DNA from: Selenomonas sp.
GTDB lineage: Bacteria; Bacillota; Negativicutes; Selenomonadales; Selenomonadaceae
Assembly: GCF_022771645.1 (NCBI RefSeq)
Contig: NZ_JALFCU010000059.1
Coordinates: 1 to 19,326, forward strand
Direction of reading: 5' to 3'
DNA: 19,326 bases
Shown here: piece by piece, positions 14,320 to 19,326 of the stretch
Numbering within the stretch: position 1 is the stretch's first letter
How the letters are laid out: every line of letters begins with the position of its first letter
Notes under the pieces: model-generated
What the model saw: only the letters and a program-made list of their open reading frames with translations
What the model was told of the DNA's origin: nothing
Databases searched by the model: none
Made by a program: the position numbers and the translations under genes

Positions 14320-15801
14320 TTATTCCGCAGGTTTCGTGTACGCCGCGTTGCTCTGCCACATGTAGGCCGTCTCGCCGGCGCGTTCTTTGTGATAGTGCGC
14401 CCAGTCGGTCAGCGCGTGGTAATAATCCGCGCCGCCCTGCACGGGCTCGACGCGGGTGTTGGGGAGTGCCGCGCGGAACGCCGTCAGCGTCATGTCATCG
14501 AGGAAGATGTCCTCCCCTGCCCTGAGCGCCGGCTCGGGGATCAGGACGCCCGTGCGCGGGCCGTCGAGCTTCTCGAGCGCCGCGAGGATGTCGCGGCCCG
14601 TCAAGAGCCCCGACACATTGACCGTCGTACCCCAGAACGCATTCTCCACGGGCACGATCCTCACATGAAGCTGCGGCTGTTCGTTTTCGACGGAGCGTGC
14701 GAGTGCTTCAAACATCGGCGCGACGGACGTGCCGGTCACGACATCGAGATACACGTTCGTAGTATCAGCAGCCGCCGCAGCAGCGTTTCCATCTGCCGCC
14801 GCGTCGTCTGCTTCTACCGTCGCATTGCCGTCCGCCAACGCGTTGTCCGCTTCCGCCGCTGCCCGCGCTTCCGCGAAGTCCTTCTGGAAGCTGCGCATGA
14901 GTCCGATGCCGTTGTCGAGCTGCGGGAAGCCGTCGTACCAGTCCTCGGGCGGTACGTCGCGGCCGGCGAGGACGTAGAACTCGTCGCCGAGGTAGAGGAA
15001 CGTGCGCCCCGTCTCCGCACGGAATATTTTTTGCCAACGCTCCGCGAGGTCGATGACGGCCGCCGCGCCTGCGGCGTCGAACTGCCGCAGAGGATACGGA
15101 TCCGTGCGATATCGCGTCACGCCGACCGGCACGACGGCGAGCGACAGCGCATGCGGACGGCGCGCCGCAATCTCGCGGATCGTGCGCTCGAGCTCCGCGC
15201 CGTCGTTCAGCCCCGCGCAGAGAACGACCTGCGTGTGGTAGTCCGCGCCGGCCGCCTCGAGGCGGTCGAGCTGTCCCGCGATGTCCGCCGCGCGCTTGCA
15301 GCGCAGCATCTCGGCGCGCAGCTCAGGATTCATGCATTGCACGGACACGTAGAGCGGTGAGAGGTGGAACTGCTCGATGCGACGGAAGTCTGCCGCGCCC
15401 ATGTTCGTCAGCGTCACGAAATTGCCGTAGAGGAACGAGAGGCGGTAGTCGTCGTCCTTGATGGTGAGGCTCGCGCGCGCGTCGGGCGCGCCCATATTCA
15501 CGAAGCAGAAATAGCAGTTGTTCGCGCAGCGGCGGATGCCGTCGAACACGGCGCTCGTGAACTCCGCGCCGAGCTCCTCGTCGTAGTCCTTGTCAAACGA
15601 GATCATCTCCTGCTCGCCGTCGGCGTGCTCGACGAGCAGGTCAATCTCCTCGTCGGCGAACGTGAAACTCAGGTCGATGATGTCGCGCAGCGCCATGCCA
15701 TTGACTTCAAGAATCTTATCGCCCGCGACAAGCCCGAGCTCGTCCGCGAGGCTGCCCTCCGGCACGCGCAGCAGTTCCCCTGCGTAGCGATGCTGTTCCA
15801 T
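14320..15801 (-). CDS. DUF512 radical-SAM protein with N-terminal PDZ-like domain
   Basis: The molecular function of this family is unknown to me. The 493-residue protein starts with a PDZ-like segment (GSLADELGLVAGDKILEVNG, 16-35). A CX3CX2C iron-sulfur motif at Cys92, Cys96 and Cys99 (RRCANNCYFCF) follows, typical of radical-SAM enzymes that bind a 4Fe-4S cluster and S-adenosylmethionine. The DUF512 domain with VTGTSVAPMFEAL and a late VSGLLTGRDI lies further on. The family is often next to der in Firmicutes, as here. Between residues about 314 and 347 lies an Ala/Asp-rich stretch with a 13-residue tandem repeat, probably a lineage-specific linker expansion. The ATG at 15801 has AAGGAGG 6 bases upstream. 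Confidence 0.92.
   Translation of the reverse strand: MEQHRYAGELLRVPEGSLADELGLVAGDKILEVNGMALRDIIDLSFTFADEEIDLLVEHADGEQEMISFDKDYDEELGAEFTSAVFDGIRRCANNCYFCFVNMGAPDARASLTIKDDDYRLSFLYGNFVTLTNMGAADFRRIEQFHLSPLYVSVQCMNPELRAEMLRCKRAADIAGQLDRLEAAGADYHTQVVLCAGLNDGAELERTIREIAARRPHALSLAVVPVGVTRYRTDPYPLRQFDAAGAAAVIDLAERWQKIFRAETGRTFLYLGDEFYVLAGRDVPPEDWYDGFPQLDNGIGLMRSFQKDFAEARAAAEADNALADGNATVEADDAAADGNAAAAAADTTNVYLDVVTGTSVAPMFEALARSVENEQPQLHVRIVPVENAFWGTTVNVSGLLTGRDILAALEKLDGPRTGVLIPEPALRAGEDIFLDDMTLTAFRAALPNTRVEPVQGGADYYHALTDWAHYHKERAGETAYMWQSNAAYTKPAE
14783..14860. repeat. Two-copy 39-bp tandem repeat inside the DUF512 gene
   Basis: Units at 14783-14821 and 14822-14860 align codon for codon with about ten base differences. 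They encode the related peptides AEADNALADGNA and VEADDAAADGNA. The copies sit beside an alanine run. The divergence suggests an old duplication rather than a recent slip. Confidence 0.65.
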
Positions 15802-15834
15802 CCCGCGCCTCCTTCCTGCACGTTGTTGTTTCCT

Positions 15835-15843
15835 ATCATATCA
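15835..15843 (-). promoter_or_regulatory. Candidate extended -10 promoter of the DUF512-der-plsY unit
   Basis: TGA-TATGAT reads on the minus strand (complement of 15835-15843), 33 bases before the DUF512 ATG and just past the rpsA terminator. A -35 is not recognisable at normal spacing. Support is the extended -10 and its position between terminator and gene. Confidence 0.35.
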
Positions 15844-15855
15844 TATCCGGCACAG

Positions 15856-15883
15856 AAAAAGGAGTGATGAAATCATCACTCCT
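15856..15883 (-). terminator. Intrinsic terminator after rpsA
   Basis: Bases 15860-15870 and 15873-15883 form a perfect 11-bp complement (AGGAGTGATGA/TCATCACTCCT) with a very short loop. On the minus strand TTTTT follows at once. It lies about 20 bases past the rpsA stop and closes the cmk-plsC-ispH-rpsA group. Confidence 0.88.
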
Positions 15884-15904
15884 CATGGTTTTGCTGTGGA
15901 AAAA

Positions 15905-17047
15905 TTACGCCTGCGGCTCTTCGCTTTCCTCGGCTTTCTGCGCTTCCTGCTCTTTGAGGTAGGATTTGTAGATGGCCTGGTCGCCGTCGCGCTTCGCCTT
16001 CGTGATGGAGAGCGAGATGCGCTTGCGGTTCTTGTCGATGCGGAGCACCTTGACCTTGACGATGTCGCCCGTGTGGACGGCTTCGTCTGCACGCTCGATG
16101 CGGTGGTCGGCGAGCTCGCCCATCGGGATGAGGCCGTCAAAGCCCGGCTCGATTTCCATGAACGCGCCGAAGTCCGTCAGCTTGATGACTTTGCCTTCGA
16201 TGTGGTCGCCCTCGGCATAATGATCGGCTTTCTCGAGCCACGGATCCGGCATCGTGTCCTTGACGGACAGCGAGATGCGCTTCGCCTCTTTGTCGACGTT
16301 CTTGACGTAGACATCGAGCTCCTGGCCGACCTGGAGCACATCGCCCGGCTTGTTGACGCGGTGCCAAGCGAGATCGGAGATATGCGCGAGGCCGTCGACG
16401 CCGCCGATGTCGATGAACGCACCGTAGTCGACGAGGCGCTTGACCGTGCCTTTGACCGTCATGCCGGCTTCGAGCGTCTCGAAGATTTCCGCCTGGCGCT
16501 TCTCGCGCTCTGCTTCGAGCAGCTGGCGGCGCGAGAGGACGAGACGCTGCTTGCGCACGTCAATCTCGATCGGCAGCGCTTCGACCGTCTGGCCGACATA
16601 AATCGAGAGGTCTTTGACGAAATGGAGTTCCATCTGCGATGCCGGGATGAAGCCGCGCAGGCCGTTGACGGAAGCGACGAGGCCGCCCTTGACGACCTGC
16701 GTGACTTTCGCTTCGACCGTTTCGCCGCGCTCCTGCACGCCTTCCATATCCTTCCAAGCTGCCATGCGATCCGCCTTGACTTTGGAAAGGAGGCCGCCGT
16801 TCTCGCCGCCGAGGGAAACGATGTAGACGTCGATCTCATCGCCGACGCTCACGACATCCTCTGCGGAATCCGGCTCCGGATAAGCCAGCTCTTTTTTCGG
16901 AACAGGGATTTCCTGCTTGTAGCCGATATCGATGAAGGCCTCGCTCTTGTTGACGAGCACGACCTTGCCTTTCACGACCTCATGCTCCCGGATTTCCGGG
17001 CTGTTCTTCTCTTCTTCCTCTAAAAGGGTTTTCATATCCTCTGACAC
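15905..17047 (-). CDS. rpsA: 30S ribosomal protein S1 (four S1 domains)
   Basis: S1 helps the small ribosomal subunit bind structured or weakly led mRNAs. The 380-residue product has four S1 RNA-binding repeats at about 24-94, 110-175, 195-263 and 280-349. The last two are the most canonical (GTVKRLVDYGAFIDIGGVDG and GKVIKLTDFGAFMEIEPGFDG). The tail is Glu/Gln/Lys-rich. Four domains is the short Firmicutes form; E. coli S1 has six. The GTG at 17047 has AGGAGG 10 bases upstream and overlaps ispH by 16 bases. An ATG at 17035 makes an ATGA overlap with the ispH stop but has a poorly placed ribosome site. I prefer the GTG, with moderate certainty. In some clostridia IspH and S1 are fused in one protein; here they are separate. 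Confidence 0.93.
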   Translation of the reverse strand: MSEDMKTLLEEEEKNSPEIREHEVVKGKVVLVNKSEAFIDIGYKQEIPVPKKELAYPEPDSAEDVVSVGDEIDVYIVSLGGENGGLLSKVKADRMAAWKDMEGVQERGETVEAKVTQVVKGGLVASVNGLRGFIPASQMELHFVKDLSIYVGQTVEALPIEIDVRKQRLVLSRRQLLEAEREKRQAEIFETLEAGMTVKGTVKRLVDYGAFIDIGGVDGLAHISDLAWHRVNKPGDVLQVGQELDVYVKNVDKEAKRISLSVKDTMPDPWLEKADHYAEGDHIEGKVIKLTDFGAFMEIEPGFDGLIPMGELADHRIERADEAVHTGDIVKVKVLRIDKNRKRISLSITKAKRDGDQAIYKSYLKEQEAQKAEESEEPQA

Positions 17048-17859
17048 TTTATATATACCTCCTTGATAATCCAGTCCGGTGTGGAAGCACCAGCTGTAAT
17101 ACCAATTTTATCAATGTTTGTGAACCACACCGGGTCGAGCTCTTCCGCCGTCTCGATGTGGTGCGTCGGACAGATGTCCGAACAAATCTGGGCGAGGCGC
17201 GTCGTGTTCGCGCTGTTCTTGCCGCCGATGACGATCATCGCATCGACGCGTGCAGCGAGCTCCCGCGCGGCTTTCTGCCGCTGGTCCGTCGCCGTGCAGA
17301 TCGTGCGGAGGATCCGCACGTCACGCGACTTCGTGAGTAAGACGCTCACGATGGACTGAAACCGCTCGCCGGAGAACGTCGTCTGCGAGACGATGCCGAG
17401 CCGCGGCACGCTCTGGAGCGCTGTCGCTTCCTCTTCCGTCTCGACGATGTCCGCGTCGCCGCCCGCCCATTTCTCGATGCTCTGCACCTCGGGATGGCAC
17501 TGCTCGCCGATGATGACGACATGGTAGCCGTCGTCCGCGAGCTCCTTCGCGGAAAGCTGCGCTTTCTTGACGTGCGGGCACGTCGCGTCGACGACATCGA
17601 GGCCTTTCGCCTCGGCCGCCGCGTACGTCTCCGGCCCGACGCCGTGCGAACGGATGATGAGCTTGCCCGTCGGCAAGTCGCCGACCCGCTCGACCGTCCC
17701 GACGCCTTCGCGCTTCAGCCGCTCCACCATCTGCGGATTGTGGATGATCGGACCGAGCGTGCAGGAAGAACCGTCGGGCGCGGCATTCTCACGCGCGATC
17801 TTGATGGCGCGTTTCACGCCATAACAGAAGCCCAGATAGTCTGCCAAAAGCACTTCCAA
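17032..17859 (-). CDS. ispH: 4-hydroxy-3-methylbut-2-enyl diphosphate reductase IspH
   Basis: IspH carries out the last step of the MEP pathway, making IPP and DMAPP with a 4Fe-4S cluster. The three cluster cysteines are Cys12 (GFCYGV), Cys94 (DATCPHV) and Cys188 (TICTATDQRQ). His40, His72 (IRSHGVGP), His122 and Glu124 (QCHPEV), and the C-terminal GGKNSANTTRL and GITAGASTPDWIIKEV motifs are present. I place the start at the TTG at 17859, which has AGGTGG 8 bases upstream and gives the standard MEVLLADYLGFCYGV beginning and 275 residues. An ATG at 17970 would add 37 unconserved residues and lies upstream of the likely promoter. The end overlaps rpsA by 16 bases. Confidence 0.97.
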   Translation of the reverse strand: MEVLLADYLGFCYGVKRAIKIARENAAPDGSSCTLGPIIHNPQMVERLKREGVGTVERVGDLPTGKLIIRSHGVGPETYAAAEAKGLDVVDATCPHVKKAQLSAKELADDGYHVVIIGEQCHPEVQSIEKWAGGDADIVETEEEATALQSVPRLGIVSQTTFSGERFQSIVSVLLTKSRDVRILRTICTATDQRQKAARELAARVDAMIVIGGKNSANTTRLAQICSDICPTHHIETAEELDPVWFTNIDKIGITAGASTPDWIIKEVYIKCQRI

Positions 17860-17932
17860 ATGACCTACCACCTGTGTGAATTTCTTGCCGGACACGCACA
17901 AATTCTTGAGCGCGTCAAGCAATCTAAGAGCT

Positions 17933-17961
17933 AGTATATCATTTTCGCGCGAGAATGTATA
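17933..17961 (-). promoter_or_regulatory. Candidate promoter of ispH-rpsA
   Basis: On the minus strand TATACA (complement of 17956-17961, 4 of 6 matches to the -35 consensus) is followed after 17 bases by TATACT (complement of 17933-17938) with an extended TG. The transcript would start near 17926, giving a leader of about 67 bases before the TTG start. A small CTTGA/TCAAG hairpin (17905-17919) lies in that leader. The promoter would let ispH and rpsA be expressed apart from cmk and plsC. Confidence 0.45.
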
Positions 17962-17995
17962 GGGTTTCACGGGATTTTCAGAAAATTATTTTTGA

Positions 17996-18595
17996 TTATT
18001 TTTGGAGTTCCTGCTTCATGCGCGCGATTTCATCGAGGATCGACTGCGAAAACGCGGCGAGCTCTTCCTTGTTCTTGCGGTCGCCCGTGAAATGCATAGG
18101 CTTGCCCACGCAGACCGTGAGCTGCGGCAGGAAGCCGCCGTTCGCGAAAATCTTGTCCGTGCCGACGATGGCGGCCGGCACAACGGGCGCGCCCGTCATC
18201 GCGGCGATGAGGCCGACGCCGGCTTCGGCTTTCCGCATCTTGCCCGTGCGGCTGCGCGTCCCCTCAGGGAACAGGCCGAGGCAATGGCCGAGCTTCAGCA
18301 CCTGCACGGCCGTCTTGATGGCCGCGCGGTCGGCGGCGCCGCGCTTCACGGGGAACGCGTGGCACGCGCGGATCGCGGGACCGAACACGGGCGGCTCGAA
18401 CAGTTCTTCCTTCGCCATGTACGCGACGTGGCGGCGCATGAAGCATGCGAGGAACGGTGGGTCCCAGTTGCTCATGTGGTTCGCCGCGAGGATGACAGCG
18501 CCGGTCTCCGGCAGGTTGTCCTTGCCGATCACGCGCGCGCGGAACACGATGCGGAAGAGCAGTTGAAAAATGATTTTGAGCAGTGCGTACAGCAT
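17996..18595 (-). CDS. plsC: 1-acyl-sn-glycerol-3-phosphate acyltransferase (PlsC family)
   Basis: PlsC acylates lysophosphatidic acid to phosphatidic acid at the membrane. The 199-residue protein begins with a hydrophobic anchor (MLYALLKIIFQLLFRIVF). The catalytic HX4D motif follows as NHMSNWDP (His40, Asp45). The substrate motif FPEGTRS (Glu111 to Arg114) and VVPAAIVGTDKI are also present. I place the start at the ATG at 18595, with AGGTG 5 bases upstream and 4 bases after the cmk stop. A frame to 18724 would add 43 Arg/Ser-rich residues antiparallel to no known domain and overlap cmk, so it is rejected. Exact acyl specificity cannot be read from the sequence. It complements PlsY encoded at 12.3-12.9 kb. 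Confidence 0.92.
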   Translation of the reverse strand: MLYALLKIIFQLLFRIVFRARVIGKDNLPETGAVILAANHMSNWDPPFLACFMRRHVAYMAKEELFEPPVFGPAIRACHAFPVKRGAADRAAIKTAVQVLKLGHCLGLFPEGTRSRTGKMRKAEAGVGLIAAMTGAPVVPAAIVGTDKIFANGGFLPQLTVCVGKPMHFTGDRKNKEELAAFSQSILDEIARMKQELQK

Positions 18596-18599
18596 ACGA

Positions 18600-19256
18600 T
18601 CACCTGCACATCGCGAGAATCCGCGCGACGACCTCATCGATGGAGAGCCCCGTCGTGTCGAGCAGCGTCGCGTCCTCGGCCTGCACAAGCGGCGAGATTT
18701 CGCGCTCGCTGTCCGCCTTGTCACGGGCCGCGATGTCGCGTTGCAAGTCCTCGAGGCTCATGTCGTAGCCCTTTTCCTTCATTTCCTTCCAGCGGCGCTG
18801 CGCGCGCTCCTCGATGGACGCCGTGAGGAAAATCTTCACGTCGGCATCCGGCAGCACATGCGTCGCGATGTCGCGGCCGTCCATGAGCACGCCGCCAGCC
18901 GTCGCCATCTGGCGCTGGAGGTCGACCATCTTCTCGCGCACGGGGCCGAGCGCGGCGACCTGCGAGACGATGCGGCTGACCTCGGGCGTGCGGATCTCGC
19001 CCGTGATTTCCCGGCCGTCGACGAAGACGTGCGTGACGCCGCCGTCATACGAGAGGCGAACGTCGATGTCCTTGACGACATCGACGATGAGCGCATCCGT
19101 CACCGGCTGCCGCTCTGCGAGCGTCTTCCACGCGACGGCGCGGTACATTGCGCCCGTGTCGATATACGTGTAGCCGAGCGCTTTTGCCGCGAGCTTCGCG
19201 ACCGTGCTCTTGCCTGCGCCGGCCGGGCCGTCGATGGCAACAACAAGCTGTTTCAA
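18600..19256 (-). CDS. cmk: Cytidylate kinase Cmk
   Basis: Cmk phosphorylates CMP and dCMP to the diphosphates. The 218-residue protein has the P-loop IDGPAGAGKST (8-18). YIDTGAMYRAVAW, the DGRDIATHVLPDADVKIFLTAS segment and the RDKADSERE motif, all typical of the family, follow. The start codon is TTG at 19256, with GGAGG 7 bases upstream; the P-loop lies at the usual distance from it. No ATG fits. The gene starts only about 35 bases after a terminator for an unseen upstream gene. I could not find a convincing promoter in that gap, so read-through or a hidden promoter is needed. Confidence 0.97.
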   Translation of the reverse strand: MKQLVVAIDGPAGAGKSTVAKLAAKALGYTYIDTGAMYRAVAWKTLAERQPVTDALIVDVVKDIDVRLSYDGGVTHVFVDGREITGEIRTPEVSRIVSQVAALGPVREKMVDLQRQMATAGGVLMDGRDIATHVLPDADVKIFLTASIEERAQRRWKEMKEKGYDMSLEDLQRDIAARDKADSEREISPLVQAEDATLLDTTGLSIDEVVARILAMCR

Positions 19257-19286
19257 GAGAATCCCTCCAAGTGCATTTTTTTACAA

Positions 19287-19313
19287 GAAAAAGGGGCTGC
19301 ACATGGCAGCCCC
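19287..19313 (-). terminator. Intrinsic terminator of the gene upstream of cmk
   Basis: GGGGCTGC (19293-19300) pairs with GCAGCCCC (19306-19313) around a 5-base loop. On the minus strand TTTTTCTTG follows. It would end transcription of a gene lying beyond the right edge of the window and separates it from cmk. Confidence 0.82.
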
Positions 19314-19326
19314 CGGCTGGATTTCA

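Overview
The window is a GC-rich, housekeeping-type chromosomal segment. Almost every gene lies on the minus strand, so transcription runs from about 19.3 kb down to 0.3 kb. Only one small gene, a glyoxalase-like gene near 5.3 kb, is on the plus strand. The gene combinations (cmk-plsC-ispH-rpsA, DUF512-der-plsY, ACT protein-hom-thrB) and the protein sequences point to a Firmicutes-lineage anaerobe. My best guess is Negativicutes, near Selenomonas or Mitsuokella. That assignment is inference from gene order and protein style, not a search.

Layout from high to low coordinates. 19.3-15.9 kb: a terminator of an unseen upstream gene, then cytidylate kinase, a 1-acyl-glycerol-3-phosphate acyltransferase, IspH (isoprenoid precursors) and a four-domain ribosomal protein S1, closed by a strong terminator. 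15.8-12.3 kb: a PDZ/radical-SAM/DUF512 protein, the ribosome-assembly GTPase Der and the acyltransferase PlsY, closed by a terminator. 12.15-8.85 kb: an ACT-domain protein, homoserine dehydrogenase, homoserine kinase and PyrR, tightly packed or overlapping. 8.6-6.0 kb: ClpB with its own promoter and a dyad operator-like site. 5.98-5.69 kb: a palindromic intergenic element holding a bidirectional terminator hairpin. 5.3-5.6 kb: the plus-strand glyoxalase-like gene. 5.2-0.3 kb: LigA and an overlapping U32-family protein. 0.2-0 kb: the 5' end of an insertion-sequence transposase running off the window.

No defence system, CRISPR array, prophage, secondary-metabolite cluster, tRNA or rRNA is visible. 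The most interesting structure is a family of GC-rich palindromic repeats. Copies sit between genes (about 5689-5977 and 8731-8811), and two more sit in frame inside the U32-family gene (about 1257-1455 and 2285-2339). There they appear to add about 67 and about 19 residues at inter-domain linkers, and they are read in two different frames. Secondary points are an unusual four-box dyad over the clpB promoter, pyrR overlapping the end of a threonine-biosynthesis operon, several TTG/GTG starts fixed by good Shine-Dalgarno sites, and a tandem 39-bp repeat in the DUF512 gene.
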